Assembly: GCA_964652805.1 (NCBI GenBank)
Contig: CAZZBJ010000036.1
Location: 1-21,288 of the forward strand
Length of the DNA stretch: 21,288 nt
From: Claveliimonas sp964652805
Lineage (GTDB): Bacteria > Bacillota > Clostridia > Lachnospirales > Lachnospiraceae
Direction of reading: 5' to 3'
A program made the translations under genes and the position numbers. Positions 6,998 through 14,021 of this stretch are shown here, one piece after another (the first letter of the stretch is position 1; every line of letters starts with the position of its first letter). The notes under the pieces are model-generated. The model was not told the origin of the DNA. It worked only from the letters and a program-made list of their open reading frames with translations, and did not search any database.

Positions 6998-7433
6998 CTT
7001 GCTCTCCCTCTGTCCTCCTCTTTGATGTCAGCACGGCAATGCCTGTCTTGAGGATCTGGACCGCCGCCGCCACAAAGAACAGGATGCTGATAAAATAGTA
7101 GTCTGTCATGACGTCTGTGGAGCATCCCAGGGTGTAGCCCGCATACAGCGCCGTCAGCGCAATCATGAGGACCGTCATGGCCCCTGTCAGCAGGGTGGTC
7201 TCCCTCCGCTTTTTCAGGAAAAAGAGAAGAACCAGGACTGTCAGCAGCGCCGCCGATGCCACGCAGGCCAGCTTCAGAGCATCCACAGGGTAATCCCTCT
7301 CCCAGGACATGTTCTTGTAATTCAGATACCTGACCATCCCCAGCTTCCGTCTTGTGAAATAATGTATGATCCAGGCGCCCGCGCAGGCTGCGATCTCCAG
7401 GATCAGCGCCAGGATATATGCTATCTTTTTCAT
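6987..7433 (-). CDS. four-TM membrane protein of unknown function
   Basis: This 148-residue protein starts after GGGAGGAAACA. Four hydrophobic segments are visible at about residues 4-24, 52-74, 80-101 and 112-135, with a basic loop 'FTRRKLGMVRYLNYKN' after the first. Two cysteines lie within or next to membrane segments: Cys17 (AACAGAW) and one in 'TLGCSTDVM'. I recognise no family. It is the first gene after the terminator at 7478-7516 and overlaps the TVP38 gene by 11 bases, so it heads the co-translated block 1686-7433. A role as an accessory subunit of the TVP38/Fe-S membrane unit is inferred from position only. No clear promoter is seen between it and the terminator, so read-through from the sulfurtransferase gene is possible. 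Confidence 0.75.
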   Translation of the reverse strand: MKKIAYILALILEIAACAGAWIIHYFTRRKLGMVRYLNYKNMSWERDYPVDALKLACVASAALLTVLVLLFFLKKRRETTLLTGAMTVLMIALTALYAGYTLGCSTDVMTDYYFISILFFVAAAVQILKTGIAVLTSKRRTEGEQGEK

Positions 7434-7477
7434 TGTTTCCTCCCGTTGTCTCCCCAGCTTTTTTCAGGATGCTTTTC

Positions 7478-7516
7478 GAGAGAAAAAGCGCTGCCGTCAG
7501 GTTAAAACGGCAGCAC
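7478..7516 (-). terminator. intrinsic terminator after the sulfurtransferase gene
   Basis: On the minus strand GTGCTGCCGT (7516-7507) pairs with ACGGCAGCGC (7497-7488) around a nine-base loop, and TTTTTCTCTC follows. A G-U pair makes the ten-base-pair stem continuous only in the minus-strand transcript. On the plus strand one pair is mismatched, although CTCTTTTTT also follows there. It separates the sulfurtransferase transcript from the membrane-protein operon. Confidence 0.8.
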
Positions 7517-7578
7517 TCTTTTTTGCATCCTGCTTATTATTCGGCAGTTTATAATCCGTCAGCTCTTTATTTCGCAGC

Positions 7579-8676
7579 TTAATCTGTCGGCAGCTCGCCT
7601 ACTGTCGTGTGCACACAGTCATCGCTTGCAGGGTCGCCTACCTGTACCGGATAATCGTCATGCATCTGCCACTCGTACCATCCGCCGTCATATACGGAAA
7701 TGTTGTCATATCCATTCTCGTACAGAACAAGGAAGGGAACGCTTGCCCTCCAGCCTGTGCCGCAGTAGAAGGAAAGCTCGTTGTCCAGTGTGAAGTCACA
7801 GTCTGCCCACACTTCCTCGAAGCCTGCCAGATCTTTCACTGTTCCGTCATCGTTGAGGAACTGGTTTACATCGGAAGAGGAGTCTGAGCCCTTGCCCCAT
7901 ACGGCGCCCTCCGGCTCACCTGCTTTATCAATGTAGTTGTATCCGCTTGTCTCGCCAAGCCACTCTTCCTCGCTGCGGATGCTGACAAGCTTAAAGTTCT
8001 CGTCGCCGCTCTCCAGCTTCGCCTTTGCGTCCGCAATGTCCAGGCAGTACTCCGGATGTGCGGGAGCCTCTACGCCAAAGTCGTCTGCGGCCTCGCCCTC
8101 GTTCACATCTGTCTCTGTGTCGTATCCGGCCTCTGTCCATGCGTCAATGCCGCCGTTGATGATCTTTACATCCTCAACGCCTGCCCAGAGGTAGGCAAAT
8201 GCCTGTCTGGCTGTACCGCTGACGTCCGCACCGTAGAGAACGACCTTTGTGTCCTTTGTGATGCCGTGGCTGAGCATGTTGTCCACTACTTCGTCCGCTG
8301 ACAGAAGGTTGTATGCACCCTCCTCGCTTCCCGTGGCATCCTCAACCTCACAGTTATCTACATAGATAGCTCCCGGGACATGCCCCTCATTGTAGGATAC
8401 GCAGTCTGCCACGTCGCCGTAGCCTACCTCAGCGATCAGGATATCCTCGTATCCCTCCTGGTCACCGTTCAGCGCACTCTGTACCCACTGGGGAGTTACA
8501 TACACCGTTCTTGTCTCCACCTGCTCTGCTTCCACATCCTCTGTCGCCTCATCTGTCGTCTCGTCTGTGGACTCCTGAGTGGTATCCTCCTCCGTGGATG
8601 ACTCTGAGCCGCATCCGGCCAGCATAGCTGCTGTCATGGCCATACATAAAAGTGCCGCTAACACTCTCTTCTTCAT
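7579..8676 (-). CDS. lipoprotein sulfurtransferase with two rhodanese domains (YnjE-like)
   Basis: This 365-residue protein has a lipoprotein signal peptide, MKKRVLAALLCMAMTAAM, with lipobox LAGC (Cys22). A Thr/Glu/Asp-rich linker (about 23-56) and two rhodanese domains follow. The first (about 57-190) has an active-site loop reading YGADVSGTAR (148-157), with no catalytic Cys. The second (about 205-350) has CGTGWRA with Cys305, the same CGTGWR loop type as YnjE. It should move sulfane sulfur (or selenium) on the outer face of the membrane, anchored by lipid. The start follows AAGGAGGTATATAGTATT, and its own promoter and terminator surround it. It is upstream of the TVP38/Fe-S operon; in E. 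coli ynjE is at the other end of the comparable locus. Confidence 0.9.
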   Translation of the reverse strand: MKKRVLAALLCMAMTAAMLAGCGSESSTEEDTTQESTDETTDEATEDVEAEQVETRTVYVTPQWVQSALNGDQEGYEDILIAEVGYGDVADCVSYNEGHVPGAIYVDNCEVEDATGSEEGAYNLLSADEVVDNMLSHGITKDTKVVLYGADVSGTARQAFAYLWAGVEDVKIINGGIDAWTEAGYDTETDVNEGEAADDFGVEAPAHPEYCLDIADAKAKLESGDENFKLVSIRSEEEWLGETSGYNYIDKAGEPEGAVWGKGSDSSSDVNQFLNDDGTVKDLAGFEEVWADCDFTLDNELSFYCGTGWRASVPFLVLYENGYDNISVYDGGWYEWQMHDDYPVQVGDPASDDCVHTTVGELPTD

Positions 8677-8717
8677 AATACTATATACCTCCTTATGATC
8701 GTAGTATGTCCTCCATT

Positions 8718-8747
8718 ATTATAGTCATTCATTCCGGGACCGTCCAA
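8718..8747 (-). promoter_or_regulatory. sigma-A-type promoter of the sulfurtransferase gene
   Basis: On the minus strand TTGGAC (8742-8747) is followed by an 18-base spacer and a perfect TATAAT (8718-8723). It lies about 40 bases upstream of the ATG at 8676, with AAGGAGG between them. The rest of the 8677-8806 gap shows no other signal; no terminator is evident after the reductase gene ending at 8807. Confidence 0.75.
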
Positions 8748-8806
8748 TCGATAAGAATTATATATAAGCATATTTATAGGCAACGTCTATGTCTTTTCCT
8801 CGCACC

Positions 8807-9958
8807 TTACAGCATCTCGATAAAGGCTGCAATACGGGTGTTCAGCTGTCCGATATCCGCCCGGGAGTAATCCGTCTCCACATGGATGTAGGGGATGCCC
8901 TTCTCCTCATTGACAAATTTGCGGATGGCAAAGGATTCTACGTTATAGGTGTGGCATGCCTGGAGAGTCATCTCCACAACGCCGTCCACCTTGTATTCGT
9001 CGATCAGCCTCCCCAGAAGCTCAAAGCGGTTCTTGTCCGGTGTCATGACGGAGCATCCGATACCCAGATACCTCTCCGCCAGAGCCCTGTATACATCCGG
9101 CTCCTTCTCGTCCACCAGCTTGTCGATAGATTTGGCTCCGCTGCAGTTCTCAAAAGTGACTACGACTCCGCCGTTATTCTCCACCGCGTCGATGATCTTC
9201 TCCGTGGCGCCTCCCACCGGGCATCCGGTGATAAGGATACGGGGCTTCTTCTCCAGCATCTTCCCTTCCGCATACTCCTTATTGATCTTCTCAATCAGTG
9301 CGTCCACCTCTCCCGGGATGGCCTTCCTGTCAAATTTGAAGGTGCTTCCGTACAGAACCTTGAAGAGGTCGTGGCCTGTGATGGGCGCCGGGTCACTGCG
9401 CATCACTTCGTAGAGGTGCTTCAGGGACGTCCTGACCGCATTGTTGACCCGGATGGCCTCCCGGATGTCGTCCTCTGTGATGGCGACATCGAATGTCTTC
9501 TCCAGGTATTCCTTGAAGCGGATGATCTCCCCTTTCCAAAGCTGCAGAGCCTCCGGTCTCTGAGTGTTGGGCAGTTCCATGATAAATACATCCTTAAACC
9601 GGGACATATATTCATACATCTTCTTCTTTCCGTCGCAGGTGGTCTCGCCCACTACCACATCAGAGAAATAGAAGAAGGGACATTTGTCTGTCTTGGCAAA
9701 CCCGTAGCTGGACTTGATAAGAGGGCACAGGTTCTTGGGCAGATCCCTCTCCGCGTCCGCTATGGTCTCATCGGAGGTGGAGCACAGAGACACTGTGGCA
9801 GCCCCCATGGCCATAGCAATCTCCTGGGGAAAATAAGTACAGTAAGATCCCACAACGGGAACTCCCTGCTCCTTCAGCTTTTTCACCCCGAGGAAAGAGT
9901 TCTTCCTCTGCTCTGCAAATTCTTCAAATACTTCCGGTAAATCTTTGATCAGTTCCAT
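8807..9958 (-). CDS. double-cubane-cluster anaerobic reductase (HgdB/YjiM-like)
   Basis: This 383-residue protein belongs to the 2-hydroxyacyl-CoA dehydratase D-component superfamily. Characteristic cysteine sites are visible: 'GSYCTYFPQEI', 'SLCSTSDE', 'KNLCPLIKSSYGF', 'KCPFFYFSDVVVGETTCDGK' and, in the second half, 'ITGCPVGGATEK', 'FENCSGAKS', 'GIGCSVMTPDKNR' and 'EMTLQACHTYNVES'. The length and single-subunit form fit the double-cubane-cluster proteins, which use ATP-driven electron injection for difficult low-potential reductions, rather than a two-subunit dehydratase. The start follows CGGAAGGAGAAATAAAACAAA, overlapping the end of the activase gene. The native substrate of this family is not established; small molecules such as acetylene are reduced in vitro. 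Confidence 0.88.
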   Translation of the reverse strand: MELIKDLPEVFEEFAEQRKNSFLGVKKLKEQGVPVVGSYCTYFPQEIAMAMGAATVSLCSTSDETIADAERDLPKNLCPLIKSSYGFAKTDKCPFFYFSDVVVGETTCDGKKKMYEYMSRFKDVFIMELPNTQRPEALQLWKGEIIRFKEYLEKTFDVAITEDDIREAIRVNNAVRTSLKHLYEVMRSDPAPITGHDLFKVLYGSTFKFDRKAIPGEVDALIEKINKEYAEGKMLEKKPRILITGCPVGGATEKIIDAVENNGGVVVTFENCSGAKSIDKLVDEKEPDVYRALAERYLGIGCSVMTPDKNRFELLGRLIDEYKVDGVVEMTLQACHTYNVESFAIRKFVNEEKGIPYIHVETDYSRADIGQLNTRIAAFIEML

Positions 9959-9964
9959 TTTGTT

Positions 9965-10741
9965 TTATTTCTCCTTCCGTCTCTTTGTCTTCTCCTCCGC
10001 CAGCAGGGCCGCCCCCAGGGCGCCCGCATATCTGCCTCTGTCTGTGGGGGACACGATCTTTCCGATTTTTTCGGACAGGATCTTTGTAAAGTACCGGCTG
10101 TCCGAGAGCCCGCCCGTCAGGATAATCTGGTCCGGCAGGTTCTTTCTCATAGCCAGCTGGGCCACCTTGGCCGCCACAGAGTCCACCACCCCGGCGGCAA
10201 TGTCCTCCCGCCTGCGGCCTTCGCCGATATAGTTGATGACCTCGGACTCGGCGAACACGGTGCACAGGGAGCTGATGGACAGAGTCTGTCCCGCCTCCGC
10301 CATGTCAAACAGCTCGCCCAGGTCCACTCCCAGCCGGTTGGCCATGATCTCCAGGAACTTCCCGGTTCCTGCGGAGCACTTGTCGTTCATGAGGAAATCC
10401 TGAACCGCGCCATGGCTGATAAGGATCACCTTGGTGTCCTGTCCTCCCACGTCGATGACCGCACAGTCGGCGCTTCCCATCTCCCGGCCTCCCCTGGCAT
10501 GGCAGGTGATCTCCGTAACGACGTAGTCAGCGTACTCCACCGCCACGCGCCCGTAGCCGGTGGCCACCACTTTAGCCGACTCATCCGACACGTCAATGCC
10601 CTTCCCTCTGAGCCGTTCCCTGATAATCCGGGCCGTCTCCTTGCTGCTCCATCCTGTGGGGAGTGTGAAAGCCATCTCATGGTCTCCCCTGGCCACCACC
10701 TTGGCGGCCGTGGAGCCTATATCAATACCTATGTAATCCAT
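9965..10741 (-). CDS. ASKHA-type activase for the double-cubane reductase (YjiL/HgdC-like)
   Basis: This 258-residue protein starts at MDYIGIDIGS, preceded by GGAAAGGATAACAGGAAA; the frame extends upstream without support. It has the ATPase phosphate loops 'GIDIGSTAAKVV' (5-16) and 'DVGGQDTKVI' (97-106). The two cysteines that bridge a [4Fe-4S] cluster across the homodimer are Cys122 (NDKCSAGTGKFLE) and Cys160 (SSLCTVFAESEVI). 'ILTGGLSDSRYF' and 'YAGALGAALLA' complete the fold. It hydrolyses ATP to push a low-potential electron into its partner, which starts six bases downstream. The C-terminal Lys/Arg tail is short. An HgdA-type alpha subunit is absent, which supports the DCCP reading. Confidence 0.9.
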   Translation of the reverse strand: MDYIGIDIGSTAAKVVARGDHEMAFTLPTGWSSKETARIIRERLRGKGIDVSDESAKVVATGYGRVAVEYADYVVTEITCHARGGREMGSADCAVIDVGGQDTKVILISHGAVQDFLMNDKCSAGTGKFLEIMANRLGVDLGELFDMAEAGQTLSISSLCTVFAESEVINYIGEGRRREDIAAGVVDSVAAKVAQLAMRKNLPDQIILTGGLSDSRYFTKILSEKIGKIVSPTDRGRYAGALGAALLAEEKTKRRKEK

Positions 10742-10799
10742 TTTCCTGTTATCCTTTCCACCTTCTGTCAAAGGCTTGTCCATTTTTGTCAGCAGTCTG

Positions 10800-10925
10800 T
10801 CAGCAGTACCAGTCACGAACCGGCTTCACATCCTTCTCCACCGCTGCGCTATCCAGTATCTCAATGCCGTTCTCCTGCACCCACCCCTTCTTCTTTCAGC
10901 TTCTTATAGGATCTCATCCCATTGT
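10800..10925 (-). pseudogene. possible C-terminal fragment of a decayed gene
   Basis: On the minus strand, MRSYKKLKEEG (from about 10916) shifts frame in a G run and continues GWVQENGIEILDSAAVEKDV then KPVRDWYC before a TGA at 10800. A further piece, YSEKQWDEIL, is readable in a third frame just upstream. The pieces read like one protein tail broken by indels. I do not recognise the family, and such short runs could arise by chance. It lies 59 bases upstream of the activase start. Confidence 0.35.
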
Positions 10926-10930
10926 TTTTC

Positions 10931-11161
10931 AGAATAGTCTTTTATAACCGTAACATTTTTGCATTTTTGGGACAATGGCAAGAGCGAGGTTTGCTATTGA
11001 TTTTTGTAATATATGATCTTATATATAGTTTTTCTCTATTCTCCTGCTGCCGGGCGCCATGGTGCTGGCCTTCTGGGTTGAAAATCCCCGCCCATCGGTC
11101 CGAACGGCAGCGATACAGGCGGAAGCTGATCCGGATAGGCTGTAAAAACAGGCAAGCTCAC
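10931..11161. other. intergenic region without a recognised gene
   Basis: Together with the possible relict at 10800-10925 this is a gap of about 420 bases between the hydrolase and activase genes. It has an A+T-rich core (about 10930-11040) with TATATATAAG/CTTATATATA on opposite strands, where promoters in either direction can be imagined. No pair of boxes is convincing. The G+C-rich part (11040-11160) has open frames only as continuations of neighbouring frames. Confidence 0.5.
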
Positions 11162-11848
11162 CTATGAAACTGTCTCCCGCAGGAAACGATCTACCTCCCG
11201 GTTGAAGGCCTCCGGGTTTCCGGCCGCGATAAAGTGGTCTCCCGGGATGATGCGAAGCTCCGCCCCCGGTATCTCTGCCGCGATCAGCCTGGTGTGCTCC
11301 TCTCGTATCATATCCCTCTCTCCTGCGATCACAAGCGTGGGGCTCTGGATGTTCCGAAGCTCCTCCTGTTCTATATTTGGATCCTTCACCATGAGCCGCA
11401 GCAGCTCCCCATTGGCCCTGGCTTTCCCGCTGAAATGTCCGAGAAAGGAAGCCGCGTAATACCTCAGGATAATAGGAATCTGAACCGATGGCTTCACTCC
11501 CCGGGGCCACAGGTTGGCCCCGTTCAGGATGAGACGGTCCACCCTTTCCGGATACCGCAGGGCAAAGATGAGCGCAATATTTCCCCCGTCTGAAAATCCC
11601 AGAAGATCCGCCCTCTCGATTTCCCTCTCCTCCATAAATTCCCGCAGGTCCTCGGCGAACTGGCGGATGGTAAAGGGCGCAGTGCCCCGGGGCGACCTGC
11701 CGTGTCCCCTCGTGTCCACCGCGATAACCCGCCGCGTCTGTGAAAAATAGTCCATCTGGCTTTCAAAATAGCTGCTGTCCTCCCCGTTTCCGTGGAGGAG
11801 GATGAGGGGCCTGCCCCGGCCTTTTTCTTTGTAGTACAGGTGTGTCAT
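11162..11848 (-). CDS. alpha/beta-fold hydrolase
   Basis: This 228-residue protein contains a complete catalytic set. The oxyanion-hole motif is HGNG (19-22) and the nucleophile is Ser86 in GFSDGG. The acid is Asp179 in GERDMI, and the base is His205 in PGDHF. 'DTRGHGRSP' (45-53) is typical of the esterase/lactonase/C-C hydrolase branch. There is no signal peptide. The ATG follows GGAGAGAATTTGCTT; a TTG two codons earlier is possible. It is transcribed in the direction of the activase gene but separated from it by about 420 bases, so co-function is not implied. The substrate cannot be told from sequence. It lies downstream of the SorC regulator, in more G+C-rich DNA. Confidence 0.88.
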   Translation of the reverse strand: MTHLYYKEKGRGRPLILLHGNGEDSSYFESQMDYFSQTRRVIAVDTRGHGRSPRGTAPFTIRQFAEDLREFMEEREIERADLLGFSDGGNIALIFALRYPERVDRLILNGANLWPRGVKPSVQIPIILRYYAASFLGHFSGKARANGELLRLMVKDPNIEQEELRNIQSPTLVIAGERDMIREEHTRLIAAEIPGAELRIIPGDHFIAAGNPEAFNREVDRFLRETVS

Positions 11849-11924
11849 AAGCAAATTCTCTCCTGTGGCTTTAATGAATCTTTATTACACATATATTGAT
11901 CTCTCCGTAGATAAAATCCCCTGT

Positions 11925-11957
11925 ACCTCCTGCCGGCCATTCTCCTTGTCAGGAGGT
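11925..11957. repeat. 8-base inverted repeat downstream of the SorC gene
   Basis: ACCTCCTG (11925-11932) and CAGGAGGT (11950-11957) form a perfect 8-base-pair stem with a 17-base loop, nine bases past the stop of the regulator gene. No T-run follows immediately (ATTTTATC comes nine bases later). It may be a weak terminator, or it may sequester an AGGAGG-like sequence. Confidence 0.4.
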
Positions 11958-11965
11958 TCTCTAGT

Positions 11966-12937
11966 CTATACCTTATCTGCAATCAATTCCGCACAGTCTG
12001 TATCAATAATTAATGTATTTACAAGGCCTCCCGCCAAAGCTCCCGCAACCGCATTTGCTTTGGCTTTTCCATAAGCAACGCACACTACATTGGGACATTT
12101 TTTCAAATCCTCAAAGCAAATCCCTATCATGCGGTCTTCCAGATTAGTCTGGATCGGCTTTCCATCTTTATCATAAAAATGTCCTCCAATATGGCCAACG
12201 ATTCCTTTTTTCCCAAGCTGCTCAAAGGTTGTCTCACCAAGGTGATTTTTCCATGTTTTATATTCTATTGAGCCTACGCTAGTAAGAATTACATCCGCAC
12301 TCCGGGCAAGAGATAACGTATTTTCAATCATCTCATCCCTAATCAAATTTTCTCTTATTTTATTGCTGCCAACAAAAAGAGGTGCATAGATATACTGATA
12401 TGCACCCCCATAAGCAGCTGCCAGATTCTTGGCAAGATCCATGGAATCTCTCTCCGGACATTTTACATTAGAGGCCCCCATTATAGGTACAACTGTAATC
12501 GGAATGTTTTTTTTGTTGTTTGCATCTATATACCTGACTATATGATATAAGGTATTTCCCCATGAGATTCCAACAACCATATTCTCTTTTACAATAGAAT
12601 CCAGATAGTAAGCTGACACTTCTGAAAGCCGTCCTACTCTTTGCTCCTCTGTATTTTCTCTGGAAACAACAACCCTTACATTCTGTATCCGGTATTTTTG
12701 CTGTATACAGTTTTCTAAATCCAGCTCTCTCTCCCATGGTTCTCTGATTGAAATTTCTACAATCCCGAGTGCCCTTGCTTCCTTCAGCATTCTTGATATT
12801 TTAGACCGTGAAGTATACATCCGATCCGCAATTTCACTCTGTGTCATTTCGGAGTTGTAATAGAGATTTGCAACCATTGCAAGCATATGCCATTTTTCCT
12901 GCATAGTCATAGTTTCATAATTTTTAATATCTTCCAT
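11966..12937 (-). CDS. SorC/LsrR-type sugar-binding transcriptional regulator
   Basis: This 323-residue protein starts after GACCGGAGGAGAAA. Residues about 18-65 form the winged helix-turn-helix (LYYNSEMTQSEIADRMYTSR then SKISRMLKEAR). The remainder is the NagB-like phosphosugar effector domain typical of SorC/DeoR/LsrR proteins: 'VVGISWGNTLYHIVRYI', 'VPIMGASNVK', 'APLFVGSNK', 'DVILTSVGSIEY', 'KGIVGHIGGHFYD' and the C-terminal 'VVCVAYGKAKANAVAGALAG'. These proteins bind a phosphorylated sugar or acid and release or activate promoters. It is the last gene of the lactonase-kinase-propeller unit, 55 bases downstream of the propeller gene. The TGCAC-N4-GTGCA repeats before both transcription units are the likely targets, and the phosphorylated product of the FGGY kinase is the likely effector. 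Confidence 0.92.
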   Translation of the reverse strand: MEDIKNYETMTMQEKWHMLAMVANLYYNSEMTQSEIADRMYTSRSKISRMLKEARALGIVEISIREPWERELDLENCIQQKYRIQNVRVVVSRENTEEQRVGRLSEVSAYYLDSIVKENMVVGISWGNTLYHIVRYIDANNKKNIPITVVPIMGASNVKCPERDSMDLAKNLAAAYGGAYQYIYAPLFVGSNKIRENLIRDEMIENTLSLARSADVILTSVGSIEYKTWKNHLGETTFEQLGKKGIVGHIGGHFYDKDGKPIQTNLEDRMIGICFEDLKKCPNVVCVAYGKAKANAVAGALAGGLVNTLIIDTDCAELIADKV

Positions 12938-12992
12938 TTTCTCCTCCGGTCACCTCCACAATGACTAGACAAAAGTTTACTCATACTTTTTA

Positions 12993-14021
12993 CTAAAACA
13001 TATACATTGCAATCTCATTGATTTCGCGGTTTGCCGAGATAATATAATCTCTATTCTCTCTGTGAAATCCATATACATTCGCCGAGCCGCAGTCATAGTC
13101 GATCACCTCCGCATGATATTCTCCGTCTTTCCAGAAAAATCTCAAAAGGTTCCGTTCTCCTTTTCTATGTCCTACAACAACCGTCTCTCTTCCCTGAAGT
13201 ATTCCACTCCAAATTGCGTGGAGGAAATCCAATTTTTCCGGATACACATAATCCAGTTCATATTTTCCGGACTTGTATCTGTAAATAAGGACTCTATCTC
13301 CATGAAACGGAGAAAACACCAAAAGTTCATCCTTCCCATCCCCGTCAAAATCCACCAAAACAGCATCACTCGCCGGTACCTGCACTAATGTTTTAACTTT
13401 CCAATGTGATGTCTCATGTGTTGGGGGAAAAAACTGAAACACACCTTCGTCGCAGCATATAACAGACGACATGCGGCCGTTTCTCTCTATTCTGTAGTAG
13501 CCGTGATTTTTTAACATATTATCCTTGATAACAGCAAGCTCAAGCTGATGAGTATCATTGTAACTACTTAAATCTTCCGGAAGCAGTGCCCCATATACTT
13601 TTCCAGGTACACTCCAGTCATCCTTGAACTCGTGTCCTGATTTCAGGCAGCAGGCAATTAAATAATATCTGCCTTCACTCTCAATGATATCAAAGCGATG
13701 TACAAACGGAAGCTCTGCAAGTGTGCGCACTTCCCACTCTTCACCCTTTGGGGTCGCAATTACAATCTTTGCCTCTTTAGAATCATTTGGAGAATAAAAC
13801 TTCTGTGTTGCGAGAAACTGTCCGTCCGTTCCCGGCACCTGCACCATAGTCATAACACCGCCCGGTCCATTCCATACAGTTGTCTCCTCTTTTCCCTCCA
13901 TGTCAAATAAAATGCATCTATCAGTCTTTTCAGCTGCTACAAGGATATGATCCGCTCCTTTATAGTGCAGTGGAGCAATAGAATAACATTTTTCCAGATT
14001 TGCCATCACCTTTTTCTTCAT
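12993..14021 (-). CDS. intracellular FG-GAP/VCBS-like beta-propeller protein, unknown function
   Basis: This 342-residue protein lacks a signal peptide and membrane helices. It consists of repeated short beta-rich blades, the clearest being 'SDAVLVDFDGDGKDELLVF', an FG-GAP/VCBS-type calcium loop (DxDGDGxxE). Others include 'GADHILVAAEKTDRCILFD', 'EGRYYLIACCLKSG', 'SSVICCDEGVFQFF' and 'RETVVVGHRKGERNLLRFFW'. The start follows CCAGGAAGGAAAACAGGC, and its ATG overlaps the kinase stop (ATGA), so the two are translationally coupled. Such blades are usually extracellular; a cytoplasmic copy in a sugar operon is unusual. It could be a lactonase, epimerase or dehydratase acting on the kinase product, since some propellers act on lactones and anhydro-sugars. 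No catalytic residues can be assigned. Confidence 0.7.
   Translation of the reverse strand: MKKKVMANLEKCYSIAPLHYKGADHILVAAEKTDRCILFDMEGKEETTVWNGPGGVMTMVQVPGTDGQFLATQKFYSPNDSKEAKIVIATPKGEEWEVRTLAELPFVHRFDIIESEGRYYLIACCLKSGHEFKDDWSVPGKVYGALLPEDLSSYNDTHQLELAVIKDNMLKNHGYYRIERNGRMSSVICCDEGVFQFFPPTHETSHWKVKTLVQVPASDAVLVDFDGDGKDELLVFSPFHGDRVLIYRYKSGKYELDYVYPEKLDFLHAIWSGILQGRETVVVGHRKGERNLLRFFWKDGEYHAEVIDYDCGSANVYGFHRENRDYIISANREINEIAMYMF

Noticed and set aside
8789..9940. Long plus-strand open frame (383 codons) opposite the double-cubane reductase gene
   Set aside because: It mirrors the reductase gene almost exactly, has no ribosome binding site or family motif, and reflects G+C-rich codon usage on the other strand.
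11019..11510. 163-codon minus-strand frame overlapping the hydrolase gene and the following gap
   Set aside because: It is an out-of-frame reading of the hydrolase gene that runs into the intergenic region, with no motif.
11925..11957. Inverted repeat after the SorC gene as a terminator
   Set aside because: The stem is only 8 base pairs and no T-run follows directly. It is listed as a repeat only.
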